Numbered from the stretch's first letter, positions 24,839 through 34,161 are shown. The stretch: DNA of 64,000 nt from Arcobacter siniprincipis (GCF_048571125.1 NZ_CP182343.1:496001-560000), one strand, 5' to 3'. Notes: generated from the letters alone by a model not told the origin. Made by a program: numbers and translations.

Positions 24839-25641
24839 AAGCATTAAATTATTCATTTATTCAAAATGCAATTATTGCAGGATTGTTAGTTAGTATTGCT
24901 GCTGGAATTATTGGCTCATTGATTGTTGTAAATAGAATGGTATTTTTAGCAGGTGGGATGGCACACACTTCTTATGGTGGAATTGGTATTGCTATTTATT
25001 TTGGACTTCCTATTTTTTTAGGAGCTACTGTATTTTCAATTGGGGCTGCACTTTTAATGTCATATTTGACTCTTTATCAAAGGGAAAGAATAGATACATT
25101 TATTGGTCTTATTTGGGCTTGTGGTATGGCTATTGGAATTATTTTAGTTGATTTAACACCTGGTTATAATGTGGATTTGATGAGTTATTTGTTTGGATCA
25201 ATCTTAGCAGTGGGAAGTGATGATTTAGTTTTTATGTCAATATTAGTAGTTTTTATAATTGCAATAGTAAGTCTTTTTTATAGGGATATTTTAGCTGTTT
25301 CATATGATAGTGAATATGCCTCTTTAAGAGGAATAAATGTAAAAGTATTTTATACCTTGATTTTAGTTTTATCAGCACTAACAGTTGTAATTGCTATAAA
25401 AGTTGTGGGATTGATTTTGGTAATTGCTCTTTTGACGATTCCAATATATATTGCTGAAAAACTATCGAATTCATTATATGGTATGATGGCAATATCAGCT
25501 CTTTTATCTTCACTTTTTACGCTAGTTGGACTCTATTTATCTTATACATATAATTTAACTTCAGGGGCAACTATAATAATTGTAAGCGCAATGTCACTAT
25601 TTATGTTTATAATATATAAAAAAATTAGAGTTGGTGTTTAA
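24832..25641 (+). CDS. Zinc/manganese-type ABC transporter permease
   Basis: A 269-residue ABC-3 family membrane permease with about eight helices. Typical segments are GLLVSIAAGIIGSLIVVNRM, GGMAHTSYGGIGIAIYFGLP, VKVVGLILVIALLTIPIYIA (IKVVGLILVIALL) and the C-terminal SGATIIIVSAMSLF. The frame is open from TTG at 24826, but the ATG at 24832 behind AAAAAGAG is the likelier start. It pairs with the ATPase upstream; its stop is shared with the DedA gene start (TAATG). Confidence 0.88.
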   Translation: MLEALNYSFIQNAIIAGLLVSIAAGIIGSLIVVNRMVFLAGGMAHTSYGGIGIAIYFGLPIFLGATVFSIGAALLMSYLTLYQRERIDTFIGLIWACGMAIGIILVDLTPGYNVDLMSYLFGSILAVGSDDLVFMSILVVFIIAIVSLFYRDILAVSYDSEYASLRGINVKVFYTLILVLSALTVVIAIKVVGLILVIALLTIPIYIAEKLSNSLYGMMAISALLSSLFTLVGLYLSYTYNLTSGATIIIVSAMSLFMFIIYKKIRVGV

Positions 25642-26249
25642 TGTTACATGAAATAGTTGACTTCATCGTTCAAACAGTTGGAAGTTTAGGTTATATAGGA
25701 ATATTTATTATGATGTTTTTAGAAAGCTCTTTTTTCCCTTTTCCTAGTGAAGTAGTTATGGTACCAGCTGGATATTTAGCCTTTCAAGGTGAGATGAATA
25801 TGGGTATTGCAATTATTTGTGGAATATTGGGAAGTTTATCAGGTGCTTTATTTAACTATTACTTAGCTGTAAAATTTGGAAGAAAGTTTTTAATTAAATA
25901 TGGAAAATATTTTTTTATAAATGAAGAGACTATAAACAAAATGGAAAAGTTTTTTAAAGATCATGGGCATATTTCAACTTTTTCAGGGAGATTGATTCCA
26001 GCTGTTAGACAATATATCTCGTTTCCAGCAGGTTTAGCGAAAATGAATATCTTTTTATTTTCCTTATATACTAGCTTAGGAGCTGCTGTTTGGGTTATAA
26101 TCTTGGTTTTAGTTGGGTACTTTATAGGAGATAATCAACTTTTAATCAAAGAATATTTAAGATATATTGTTATTGCTCTTTTAATAATTCTAAGCATAGT
26201 TGCATATTTATATTATAAAAATTATAAAAGAAAAAATGTAAGCTTATGA
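25641..26249 (+). CDS. DedA-family membrane protein
   Basis: A 202-residue inner-membrane protein of the DedA/SNARE-associated family, linked to undecaprenyl phosphate or phospholipid flipping and envelope homeostasis. Diagnostic segments: FLESSFFPFPSEVVMVPAGY with the conserved Glu and Pro residues, GSLSGALFNYYLAVKFGRKF, and the re-entrant FSGRLIPAVRQYISFPAG with the conserved Arg pair. The Lys/Arg-rich tail is cytoplasmic. It overlaps its neighbours by 1 and 4 bases. Confidence 0.92.
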   Translation: MLHEIVDFIVQTVGSLGYIGIFIMMFLESSFFPFPSEVVMVPAGYLAFQGEMNMGIAIICGILGSLSGALFNYYLAVKFGRKFLIKYGKYFFINEETINKMEKFFKDHGHISTFSGRLIPAVRQYISFPAGLAKMNIFLFSLYTSLGAAVWVIILVLVGYFIGDNQLLIKEYLRYIVIALLIILSIVAYLYYKNYKRKNVSL

Positions 26250-26881
26250 AAGTAATAGTTACAGGATACAGTTCAGGAATTGGAAAAGCGATTTCTGATA
26301 TTTTAAGTAGTAACGGTTTTGAAGTAATAAAATTATATAGTAGGTTAAATGATTTTGATTCTTTAGAAAAAGAGATAAAATCTTTACTTAAAGAAAACGA
26401 TATCAATATTTTGGTAAATTGTGCAGGTATTGGTATTTTTAAACCTCATGAAGAGATATCATTAGCTAAAATAAAAGAGTTGATTGATGTTAATTTAACA
26501 GCACCAATTATTTTATCAAATTTACTCCTTAGAAGTTTGAAAAAAACAAAGGGACATATTATAAATATAGCTTCAATAGAAGCTACAAGACATTCTAAGT
26601 TTTCAGCACTTTATACTGCAACAAAATCAGGACTTAGGGATTTTGGTTTAGCACTATTTGAAGAGCTTAGACGAAGTGATGTAAAAGTTACAACAATAAA
26701 TCCAGACCTTACAAAAACAAATTTTTTCGATGATTTTAATTTTGAACCAGGAGATAGTAAGAATTCATATCTAATAGCAGAAGATATTGCAAAAAGCGTA
26801 TTAGAAATTATTAATTATAATGGTGTTATTACTGATATAACAATTAGGCCTCAAAAACTAGAGATAAAAAAGAAGATTTAA
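26246..26881 (+). CDS. Short-chain dehydrogenase/reductase
   Basis: A 211-residue Rossmann-fold oxidoreductase. The cofactor loop is VTGYSSGIGKAI, followed by NILVNCAGIGIF, the catalytic Ser in IINIASIEA and YTATKSGL with catalytic Tyr and Lys (YxxxK). The NADP(H) preference and substrate cannot be told. It overlaps the dedA-like gene by ATGA and is followed 1 base later by mgtE, so it sits in a run of tightly packed genes from 22317 to 28256. Confidence 0.9.
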   Translation: MKVIVTGYSSGIGKAISDILSSNGFEVIKLYSRLNDFDSLEKEIKSLLKENDINILVNCAGIGIFKPHEEISLAKIKELIDVNLTAPIILSNLLLRSLKKTKGHIINIASIEATRHSKFSALYTATKSGLRDFGLALFEELRRSDVKVTTINPDLTKTNFFDDFNFEPGDSKNSYLIAEDIAKSVLEIINYNGVITDITIRPQKLEIKKKI

Positions 26882-26882
26882 T

Positions 26883-28256
26883 ATGAGTGAAAAGAATATA
26901 GAACAAATTGAACAGTTAGTTCAAATACTTAATAGTGAAATATTAGAGTTTAAAACAGATAATAATAATAGTGTTCACCCTTATGATATCTCTGAACAAC
27001 TTTTAAAACTTAGAGATATTGATGAAGATGAATACTCTAAAATGCTTAAAAAAATCCCAAGTGTTCTTCTTGCTGAAGTTTTATCTGAGATGCCAGATAT
27101 TGTCCAAGAAGAGATTAGTGATCATATCAGTACTAAAAAAATTGTTGCAATTACATCAAGTATGGATACCGATGATGCAGCTGACTTTATCCAAAATATT
27201 TCTGAAGAAAATGAAGAATTAGCACAAGAGATTTTAGAAAGTTTTGATGATGAAGATAAAGAGTTACTTGAACAACTTATCTCTTATAATGATGATGAAG
27301 CCGGTGCTTATATGCAAACAGAGCTTTTTAGTGCAAGAGAAGATGAAAAAATCGGTGATGCAATAAAAAGGTTAAAAGAGTTAAAAGAGATTGGAGAAGT
27401 TGATAATATTTGGCATTGTCATATTACAGATAAGCGTGGCGTTTATTTAGGAAGTGTTGGATTAGAAGAGCTTATTATTTTTGAACATGATATGAAGTTT
27501 TCTGATGTTCCAAGCGATAAACTAAGAAATTATAATGTATCCCATAAAGCTGACCTAAAAGAAGTGGTAGATATGGTTACAAACTATAACTTATCTAGTT
27601 TACCTGTTGTGGATAATAAAAATAGACTTATTGGTAGAATTACATCAGATGACGTTTATGACATTATCCAAGATAGTGCAACTGAGCAAATCTATAACAT
27701 GGCAGGGGTTAATGATGAAGCTGAGCAAGAAGAGAGCATGTATCAAATTGGAAAGAGTAGAGCAATTTGGTTAGGTGTAAACTTGCTTACTGCTATTGCT
27801 GCTTCTATTGTAATTGGTATGTTTGATGCAACTATTCAATCTCTTGTTGCCTTGGCAGTACTTATGCCTATAGTAGCTTCTATGGGTGGAAATGCGGGAA
27901 CACAAACATTAACCGTAACTGTAAGACAGATGGCTTTAGGTGATATTGAAAATGAAGATGCAAAAAAAACTATAATAAAAGAAGTAATAATATCTTTGGT
28001 AAATGGTTTGCTTTTTGCAGGAGTAATAGGAGTAATAGCATATTTATGGTTTAAATTGCCACTCTTAGGTCTTGTTATTGCAATGTCTATGGTTATCAAT
28101 CTAATTAGTGCAGGTTTTTTTGGTGCAGTTATACCTTTAACTTTACAAAAATTAAAAATAGACCCAGCAATTGGAAGTACAGTATTACTTACAACTGTTA
28201 CTGATGTTGTTGGCTTTTTTAGTTTCTTAGGACTTGCAACTTTAATACTTCTATAA
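26883..28256 (+). CDS. mgtE: Magnesium transporter MgtE
   Basis: Mg2+-gated channel. The 457 residues show the N-terminal helical MgtE domain (about 30-140), two CBS domains (about 150-270; SSLPVVDNKNRLIGRIT) and five C-terminal transmembrane helices with ASMGGNAGTQTLTVTVRQMA, the pore segment. The cytosolic domains sense Mg2+ and close the pore. It is the last gene of the run beginning at 22317 and converges with the ThrE pair with no bases between the stop codons. Confidence 0.94.
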   Translation: MSEKNIEQIEQLVQILNSEILEFKTDNNNSVHPYDISEQLLKLRDIDEDEYSKMLKKIPSVLLAEVLSEMPDIVQEEISDHISTKKIVAITSSMDTDDAADFIQNISEENEELAQEILESFDDEDKELLEQLISYNDDEAGAYMQTELFSAREDEKIGDAIKRLKELKEIGEVDNIWHCHITDKRGVYLGSVGLEELIIFEHDMKFSDVPSDKLRNYNVSHKADLKEVVDMVTNYNLSSLPVVDNKNRLIGRITSDDVYDIIQDSATEQIYNMAGVNDEAEQEESMYQIGKSRAIWLGVNLLTAIAASIVIGMFDATIQSLVALAVLMPIVASMGGNAGTQTLTVTVRQMALGDIENEDAKKTIIKEVIISLVNGLLFAGVIGVIAYLWFKLPLLGLVIAMSMVINLISAGFFGAVIPLTLQKLKIDPAIGSTVLLTTVTDVVGFFSFLGLATLILL

Positions 28257-28727
28257 TTAGATTATTGGTCTTTTGTACCTCATGAAATATAGTGATGGGA
28301 GTGCAAGACCAAAACTAATCGCTCCAATAATAGAGACTGATTTTAATCCATTGTCAATGAATATGGCGATTAATTCAATACTTACTCCATGGGAATTCAT
28401 GTCAACTAAACTTATCATTGCTGTAAAAGCATAAGTTCCTGGAATCATAGGAATAATAGAAGCAACAGTATAAATAGGTCTTGGAACTAAGTTCTTTTTA
28501 GACCAATAAAGTGCAATTATACCAATAATAACAGAAGCTAAAAATGTTGATAATTCTATTGTCAAATGTAAAGTTATAAAAAATTCTCTACAAGTATAAA
28601 CAATAGCTCCACCCATAGCACAATATTTTAGTGCTGACTTTGGTACATTAAAAAGCATTGCAAATCCAACAGCTGGAATAGCTGCAAAAATAGCATGCAA
28701 AAGAATATTTTCTAAAGTATCAATCAT
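28257..28727 (-). CDS. ThrE-type threonine/serine exporter, small subunit (ThrE_2)
   Basis: A 156-residue membrane protein with about four to five helices (IPAVGFAMLFNVPKSAL, ASIIPMIPGTYAFTAM). It matches the C-terminal half of ThrE exporters, encoded here as a separate gene 1 base after the partner. PGTYAFTAM is the conserved proline-containing element of the family. It is expected to form a complex with the larger ThrE_1 protein and export small amino acids. Confidence 0.85.
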   Translation of the reverse strand: MIDTLENILLHAIFAAIPAVGFAMLFNVPKSALKYCAMGGAIVYTCREFFITLHLTIELSTFLASVIIGIIALYWSKKNLVPRPIYTVASIIPMIPGTYAFTAMISLVDMNSHGVSIELIAIFIDNGLKSVSIIGAISFGLALPSLYFMRYKRPII

Positions 28728-28728
28728 C

Positions 28729-29496
28729 TCACCATCCTTTTATATTAAAAACTGACATGGCAATAATTATTCCAATAGAAGTTGCAAGTGTCAAAAGTGA
28801 AGCCTGCATCCAACGCCCCCAAGCCATTGATAAATACCCTTTAGTTGCATCAAGCATTGAGTTTATAAAGGGAAATCCGGGAACTAAAAGTAAAACAGAA
28901 GCTGATAAAACAATATTTGAAGTGGAACTAATATTAAAATATGATGCTAAGTGTGCAATTGCTGTTGCAAAAAAAGCAGTAATTCCAAAAGTTAAAATCA
29001 ATACAAATTTCTTTTTTGCTAATTCTTGTCTTATTATCATAGCAATAGAAGAAGCGAAAAAAGTTACAAAAAAGCCATTAAAATCTATACCTCTTAAGTA
29101 TCCAAAAGAAGCACAAGACAAGCCCACCATAAAAACCACAAGCCATCTATTGTAATAGTTTGGTTTTATATTTTTTAAAGTAGTAGTTATATAATCAGCA
29201 GTCAAATTAGGATTTTTCTCAGCATCTATTGTCATTTTTTGTACATCATAAACAATTGACATATTAATTGGTTTGTGATGTGAACGCCTTGTTGTAGTTA
29301 CTGATTGGGAGTCTTTTAAAGTAGTTAAAACAATAGCAGAAGGTATTAAAGATATCTCTACAGAATCAACACCTAAAGCACGACCAAGTCTTTGTGCAGT
29401 TTGTTCTATTAGAATACTTTCAGCTCCAAATTCTAACATTAATACAGCTGATTTTATAACAGCTCTTGTAATTTCAGTTTGTTCTTCATAATTCAT
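28729..29496 (-). CDS. ThrE-type threonine/serine exporter, large subunit (ThrE_1)
   Basis: A 255-residue protein. The N-terminal soluble part (about 1-120) has MLEFGAESILIEQTAQRL and TTRRSHHKPIN, as in the DUF1212 half of ThrE. About five helices follow, with VLLLVPGFPFINSMLDATKGY near the end. In Corynebacterium ThrE both halves are fused; here they are two genes one base apart. The start codon and ribosome-binding site lie in a long inverted repeat described separately. Confidence 0.87.
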   Translation of the reverse strand: MNYEEQTEITRAVIKSAVLMLEFGAESILIEQTAQRLGRALGVDSVEISLIPSAIVLTTLKDSQSVTTTRRSHHKPINMSIVYDVQKMTIDAEKNPNLTADYITTTLKNIKPNYYNRWLVVFMVGLSCASFGYLRGIDFNGFFVTFFASSIAMIIRQELAKKKFVLILTFGITAFFATAIAHLASYFNISSTSNIVLSASVLLLVPGFPFINSMLDATKGYLSMAWGRWMQASLLTLATSIGIIIAMSVFNIKGW

Positions 29497-29544
29497 TAGT
29501 TTTTTCCATAAAAGTATTTTATCACTTTTATTAAAAAACTAATG
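29494..29544 (-). promoter_or_regulatory. Hairpin that can hide the ThrE start codon and ribosome-binding site
   Basis: CATTAGTTTTTT (29494-29505) pairs perfectly with AAAAAACTAATG (29533-29544), and inside it ATAAAAG (29508-29514) pairs with CTTTTAT (29525-29531). The left arm contains the ThrE ATG and its GGAAAAAAC Shine-Dalgarno. A minus-strand TATACAAT box at 29551-29558 would start the RNA at the outer end of the hairpin. It lacks a T-run, so it is not a simple terminator. Confidence 0.5.
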
Positions 29545-29587
29545 AATATAATTGTATAAAAAATAATATATTTTAAATTAAAGACTT

Positions 29588-30544
29588 TTAATAGTAATAT
29601 TTTCTTCTTTTCATAATATCTTTAGGACGGATATTGAAGTACCGAATAAATGCATTTGTAAAGCTCTGTTGATATTTATACCCTACAAAGTTCGAAATTT
29701 CAGAAATAGAAAATTCACTTTTTTCAATAAGTTCTTTTGCATGAATCATTTTTTGCTCAAGTATCATATTTCCAGGAGTAGTATTAAATAGTTTTTTAAA
29801 TCCATATTTGAGTTTAAACTCATTAATAGCTACTTTTTTAGATAAGTTAAGTACAGTTAAAAAGTCTTTATTTTGTAAAATTATTTCCCTTGCTTTATAT
29901 AAAGCTTCTATATCTTCTTTTGTTATTTTGACTTTCTTATCTTTTGTACTTTGTTTATGAAAAGTTAATTCATTAAATTCATTGTAAATAATTTCTAAGA
30001 TTTTACTTTGCATATAAACATCATGTAATCCACCATGAAAAGGTGAAGTAAATAATTCTTTAGCTAAATGAATATTATTTGAATTTTTGCATTTTAAAGT
30101 TGTACTTGATTCTTTTTGAATATTTTTGGAGTTTAAATCAAGAATTTCCGAGAAGTTTTTTTCAATAAAGTTTTTTTCAATAAATAAACCAATTCCATTA
30201 GAAGAATGATTAAATATAGTTGTGATATCAAATTCATTTATATATGAAATTTTTGTTTCATTTTTTTTTAATATTATACTTTTATTTAAAATATTATCAT
30301 TATAGGTTACTGTGCCATCTAATAATATTCCCACATAAATACCATTCATTTTTTGATTTGATTGAATTTTAATATTATTACTAGTTAAAACTTTTGATTT
30401 AAAAAATAAAATATCATCATTAATAATTTTTTTTTGTGAACTTATTGAACCAATATTGTCAGGAAAAGTTAATGTATAGTTATTTTCTGATGAAAATCTA
30501 CTAAGTAACTTACCTATATCATCTTGCGTAAAATTATAAGACAT
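29588..30544 (-). CDS. AraC-family regulator, first siderophore module (YbtA/PchR type)
   Basis: A 318-residue regulator. The N-terminal ~200 residues have no recognised motif beyond similarity to the second copy; the C-terminal ~100 residues carry two HTH motifs (NEFKLKYGFKKLFNTTPGNM and ISEISNFVGYKYQQSFTNAF). Such regulators activate receptor genes when bound to the ferric siderophore (YbtA, PchR). ATG follows AAGGGATTAA. It is divergent from a TonB-dependent receptor, with a Fur-like box between them. It is clearly paralogous to the regulator at 34235-35212 (shared MSYNF start, CNIHLAKELFTSPFHGGLH-type segment). Confidence 0.87.
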   Translation of the reverse strand: MSYNFTQDDIGKLLSRFSSENNYTLTFPDNIGSISSQKKIINDDILFFKSKVLTSNNIKIQSNQKMNGIYVGILLDGTVTYNDNILNKSIILKKNETKISYINEFDITTIFNHSSNGIGLFIEKNFIEKNFSEILDLNSKNIQKESSTTLKCKNSNNIHLAKELFTSPFHGGLHDVYMQSKILEIIYNEFNELTFHKQSTKDKKVKITKEDIEALYKAREIILQNKDFLTVLNLSKKVAINEFKLKYGFKKLFNTTPGNMILEQKMIHAKELIEKSEFSISEISNFVGYKYQQSFTNAFIRYFNIRPKDIMKRRKYYY

Positions 30545-30598
30545 TTAATCCCTTATTAATAAAAAATAAACCGAAATCAGTAAATTTTTACTTGAATT

Positions 30599-30621
30599 TG
30601 ATAATTAATATCATTATAATC
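30599..30621 (+). promoter_or_regulatory. Fur-box-like element over the -10 of the first receptor gene
   Basis: The sequence GATAATTAATATCATTATAA, with TATAAT at 30615-30620, resembles a Fur box (GATAAT/ATTATC units). It would block the -10 box of the receptor gene when iron is plentiful. An almost identical block occurs at 35269-35291. Confidence 0.6.
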
Positions 30622-30657
30622 TGAATTGATTTAAAAAATGTTTAATAGAAGGAAAAA

Positions 30658-32748
30658 ATGATGAAAAGGTTTAAAATAAAAAAGCTTTTTTTAATATTTT
30701 GTGTATCTAATACTATCTTAGTAGGTTCAGAAGTAGCAACAAATTTGGGAGATGTTTTAGTTAGTGCAAATAAAATTGAAGAAAATATACAAGATGTCCC
30801 TCAGAGTATTACTGTAATAAGTGAAGAGGAGATAGAAGAAAAAGGAATTAAAAACATTGCAGATGTGATAACTGAAATCCCCAATATGTATATTTCTCCA
30901 AGTCATGGTGGGGCATTAAATTTTAGAGGGTTAAATACTTCTATGTTTACAAATAATAATTCTGTTGTAATTTATATAGATGGAATACCTACTACAGATA
31001 GAAATTCATTTGATGTTTCATTGGAGAATGTGGAAAGTATAGAAGTTTTAAGAGGACCACAAGGGACACTTTATGGTAAAGATGCAATTGGTGGTGTAAT
31101 TAATATTATAACAAAGAAGCCTAGTAATTTTTTATCTGGAAGTATCGGTATGGAATATGGGAGTAATAATTATTTACTAAATACTTTTAATTTAAATATT
31201 CCTTTTATAGATAATAAACTTTTTTTTAATATTAATGGAACAATCAATTCAGATGATGGTTGGGTAACTAATACTTATAATGGAGATGACAAAGCAGCCA
31301 AAGAAAAAGAAAAAAGGTTTAGTACTTCTCTTTTATATAATTTAAATGATGAACTTTCTACAAAATTAGTTTTAAAAAAGGAAAAATATGAAAATTATTG
31401 GGGGAATGATGAAGGTATTTTAAGTGCTGTAATTCTAAGTGAGTTTAATAGAAATTCAGCAAAGAATACAAGTTTTGACATGCCATCAGTCGAAAAAGGA
31501 AATATTAACTCACAGAGTTTAAATGTCAAATATGAGAGAGAAGAGTATTTAGTTGATGCTATTGCTACTCATAAAAAAGTAGACTTTGATAGTTTATTTG
31601 ATGCAGATTTTACAAGTGGAACTATTTATGATGGATCATATATGCAACGTGATTCTATTACAGATACGTATACAGGAGAAATACGAATATCTAATAACAA
31701 TAATAGTAAAGGTATCAAATGGATAGGGGGAATTTATACAGATACAGAAGAGAAAAAATATAATCCATATAGTCTGAATTATCATATAAATAATATACCA
31801 TATATGAGTGGAAATGCTGTCTCTACATCTAATAGTGATACTCAAGCTTTATTTGCTCAAACAATTATTCCAATAAATAATAAAATGGATCTTACGATTG
31901 GGGGAAGATATCAAAGAATTAAAAAATCAATAGATATGACTGTTTCTAGTTATACTATGGGAAGTGGCTCATCAAGTTTTGATTTTGATGCAGAGAAAAC
32001 ATGGAATACTTTTATTCCTAAACTTGCTTTATCTTATAAATTAAATGACAATTTTACTACATATGCCTCTTTTTCAAAAGGATATATGACTGGAGGATTT
32101 AATAATTATGCTTCTTCTACAAATGTAGAACAAAATAGCTTTGAACCTCAAGAATCAGTAAATTATGAGATTGGAATCAAAGGATATTTAGATAATTTTA
32201 TCTTTACAGCTTCAATATTTAAAATGGACATAAAAAATATACATGTATATAGACAAGTACTTGGAAATTATTATACTGATAATGCAGATAAAGGGTCTTC
32301 GCAAGGAATAGAGTTTGATTTTACTTATTACCCTTATGAGAGTATAGAGTTAAGTGGTGCTTTTGGTTTTATAAGCACTAAGTATGATTCTTTTAATGCA
32401 GGAGATTATGATTTTAGTGGTGAAAAAATAGAAAATACTCCATCTCATACTGCAAATTTAAGTATTGCTTATTATCACCCAAAAGGGTTTTATGCAAGAG
32501 GAGATATAAGAAATAAAGGTTCTATGTACTTTTATGATGATAGACAAAAGAATTTTCTAAAAAATGATGGATATACAACAGTAGATGTTAAATTGGGTTA
32601 TAAATTCTCAGATTTTGACATTTATGGATATGTTAAAAATTTGACAGATAAAGAGTATATTACATATTATAACTCAAATTCAATAGTATCTCTTGCCTCT
32701 TATGGTGATAGAAGAATGTTTGGTGTTGGGGTAAAATATAAATTCTAA
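30658..32748 (+). CDS. TonB-dependent siderophore receptor (FyuA-like), copy 1
   Basis: Outer-membrane gated barrel of 696 residues. A signal peptide (to about 24) is followed by the TonB-box-like DVLVSANK, then the plug domain with DVPQSITVIS, LNFRGLNTSMF and VEVLRGPQGTLYGKDAIGG (IEVLRGPQGTLYGKD). The C-terminal barrel ends with an aromatic residue (GVGVKYKF). Plug phrases and the neighbouring AraC fit yersiniabactin/pyochelin-type receptors. GAAGGAAAAA precedes tandem ATGs at 30658 and 30661. It is divergent from the AraC gene and a paralogue of 35328-37421. Confidence 0.9.
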   Translation: MMKRFKIKKLFLIFCVSNTILVGSEVATNLGDVLVSANKIEENIQDVPQSITVISEEEIEEKGIKNIADVITEIPNMYISPSHGGALNFRGLNTSMFTNNNSVVIYIDGIPTTDRNSFDVSLENVESIEVLRGPQGTLYGKDAIGGVINIITKKPSNFLSGSIGMEYGSNNYLLNTFNLNIPFIDNKLFFNINGTINSDDGWVTNTYNGDDKAAKEKEKRFSTSLLYNLNDELSTKLVLKKEKYENYWGNDEGILSAVILSEFNRNSAKNTSFDMPSVEKGNINSQSLNVKYEREEYLVDAIATHKKVDFDSLFDADFTSGTIYDGSYMQRDSITDTYTGEIRISNNNNSKGIKWIGGIYTDTEEKKYNPYSLNYHINNIPYMSGNAVSTSNSDTQALFAQTIIPINNKMDLTIGGRYQRIKKSIDMTVSSYTMGSGSSSFDFDAEKTWNTFIPKLALSYKLNDNFTTYASFSKGYMTGGFNNYASSTNVEQNSFEPQESVNYEIGIKGYLDNFIFTASIFKMDIKNIHVYRQVLGNYYTDNADKGSSQGIEFDFTYYPYESIELSGAFGFISTKYDSFNAGDYDFSGEKIENTPSHTANLSIAYYHPKGFYARGDIRNKGSMYFYDDRQKNFLKNDGYTTVDVKLGYKFSDFDIYGYVKNLTDKEYITYYNSNSIVSLASYGDRRMFGVGVKYKF

Positions 32749-32774
32749 TAACTTATTTTATAGGTTTTTTTTAA

Positions 32775-32808
32775 TTTTCCATAAAAGTAAGTTTACTTTT
32801 ATGGAAAA
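32775..32808. terminator. 16-bp hairpin between convergent receptor and metal-efflux genes
   Basis: TTTTCCATAAAAGTAA (32775-32790) and TTACTTTTATGGAAAA (32793-32808) are perfect complements with a 2-base loop. The T-runs are inside the stem ends; it probably serves both converging transcripts. Confidence 0.7.
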
Positions 32809-32833
32809 TGATAGTAATTTATTAGATTAAAAA

Positions 32834-33814
32834 TTACCACTCAAACTGAAATGTTGTATGTACGATTTTAAATTTCTTTTTTAAATCATGATTTATGTTA
32901 TGTAAGATATCTTCATAATTATCAATATATTTTGAATCAATTTTGACATGTGCCGTCATATTGTACATATCTTGGGTAATTTCCCAAATATGCACATCAT
33001 GTAATTCTATAACTTTATTATTTTTTTCTATAAAAGCTTTTACTTTTTCTATTTCCACTGGAGAAGTTTCCATTAAGATATTTGTAGAACTTTTTAATAT
33101 ACCTATTGCCCATTTCCCAATAACTAAAGCAACTAATATTGCTAAGATAATATCAATAAAATACCAATGAGTAAAATATATTACTATATATCCAATAATA
33201 ATTGCTACAGAAGATAGAGCATCACTTAGCATATGGATAAAAGATGATTTTAAATTAATATTATTTTTATCTCCTTGCATTAAAATTACACCAGTAATAA
33301 TATTCACAACAAGTCCAATAGTCGCAACAATCATAGCAATTTTTATATCAATAACTTCAGGATTTAAAAATCGTTCAATGGCTTCATAAATAATCCACAA
33401 AATAGATAAAACTATTGTTATACCATTTATAAATGCAGCTAAAACTTCAGCTCTATAATATCCAAAAGTTTTTTCAAGTGGGGCTTGTTTACTTGCAATT
33501 ATAATTGCTAAAAGTGAAATTATAAGTGCAAAGGAGTGCGTAAACATATGTATAGCATCAGAAACAAGAGCTAATGAATTTGATAAAAAGCCATAAAAAA
33601 ATTCTGCAAACATTGTAATAAGTGTAATACCTAATGCCCACTTTAATACCTTTTTATCTGTTCCTCTATGGTCATGTGAGTGATCATGTGAATGTTCTTT
33701 TTCATGACTATGTGAGCAATTATGCCCATGATGATGTTCGTGTTTATGATCATGATGGTTTTTATCATCAAGAAAAGGCTTATGATCATTTAACCCAAAT
33801 TTACAAGTTCCCAT
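32834..33814 (-). CDS. dmeF: DmeF-like cation diffusion facilitator (Co/Ni efflux)
   Basis: Proton-coupled divalent metal exporter of the inner membrane, 326 residues with six helices. Residues 11-49 form a His-rich tail (16 His), an intracellular metal-binding extension. Helix 2 carries SDAIHMFTHSFAL, with His in the position where zinc CDF proteins have Asp; HMxTH is typical of the DmeF cobalt/nickel branch. Helix 5 carries HMLSDALSS. A C-terminal ~80-residue cytoplasmic domain follows (HDVHIWEI). It lies 11 bases after a DmeR-like repressor gene. Confidence 0.82.
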   Translation of the reverse strand: MGTCKFGLNDHKPFLDDKNHHDHKHEHHHGHNCSHSHEKEHSHDHSHDHRGTDKKVLKWALGITLITMFAEFFYGFLSNSLALVSDAIHMFTHSFALIISLLAIIIASKQAPLEKTFGYYRAEVLAAFINGITIVLSILWIIYEAIERFLNPEVIDIKIAMIVATIGLVVNIITGVILMQGDKNNINLKSSFIHMLSDALSSVAIIIGYIVIYFTHWYFIDIILAILVALVIGKWAIGILKSSTNILMETSPVEIEKVKAFIEKNNKVIELHDVHIWEITQDMYNMTAHVKIDSKYIDNYEDILHNINHDLKKKFKIVHTTFQFEW

Positions 33815-33825
33815 ATTTATTTCCT

Positions 33826-34125
33826 TTATTTTCCATATACTTTGATTATTTCTAATAGATTATCAATTTGTGCTTCAGCTTCTGAGCTTGTGCCTTTTTT
33901 TATATTTTCTATTAAGTGACCTTTTGCATAATGTTCTATATAAGAACTTATCATACCGCTTACAGCACCTTTTATAGCAGTCAATTGTCTAATGGTTTCA
34001 TAAGGGTCATTATCTAAATTGAACTTTTCGTCATTAAATTTATTTTTTAAAGAATGAACTTGCCCATGAATTCTGCTAATCCTATTTTGTAACTTTTTTC
34101 TCTCCACATCACAACAATATGCCAT
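33826..34125 (-). CDS. CsoR/RcnR-family metal-responsive repressor (DmeR-like)
   Basis: A 99-residue all-helical repressor (RISRIHGQVHSLKNKF, AIKGAVSGMISSYIEHYAKGHLIENI) that should release DNA on metal binding and so induce the adjacent exporter. By ungapped alignment the family ligand Cys35 position is Pro and the His64 position is Asn, while the equivalent of His60 (GH) is kept. The N-terminus has extra Cys4-Cys5, His20 and His24. The metal site may therefore differ from RcnR or FrmR. AAGGAATAAAA precedes the ATG. Confidence 0.8.
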   Translation of the reverse strand: MAYCCDVERKKLQNRISRIHGQVHSLKNKFNDEKFNLDNDPYETIRQLTAIKGAVSGMISSYIEHYAKGHLIENIKKGTSSEAEAQIDNLLEIIKVYGK

Positions 34126-34140
34126 TTTTATTCCTTAGTA

Positions 34141-34161
34141 TAGTATACCCCTCTATAGTAT
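34141..34161 (-). promoter_or_regulatory. Candidate DmeR operator and promoter
   Basis: The sequence TAGTATACCCCTCTATAGTA shows two TAGTATA-type half sites around a C/G tract, the general design of RcnR/CsoR operators. It lies 16-36 bases before the repressor ATG and overlaps a minus-strand TATACT -10 box, which suggests autoregulation of the repressor-exporter pair. Confidence 0.5.
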
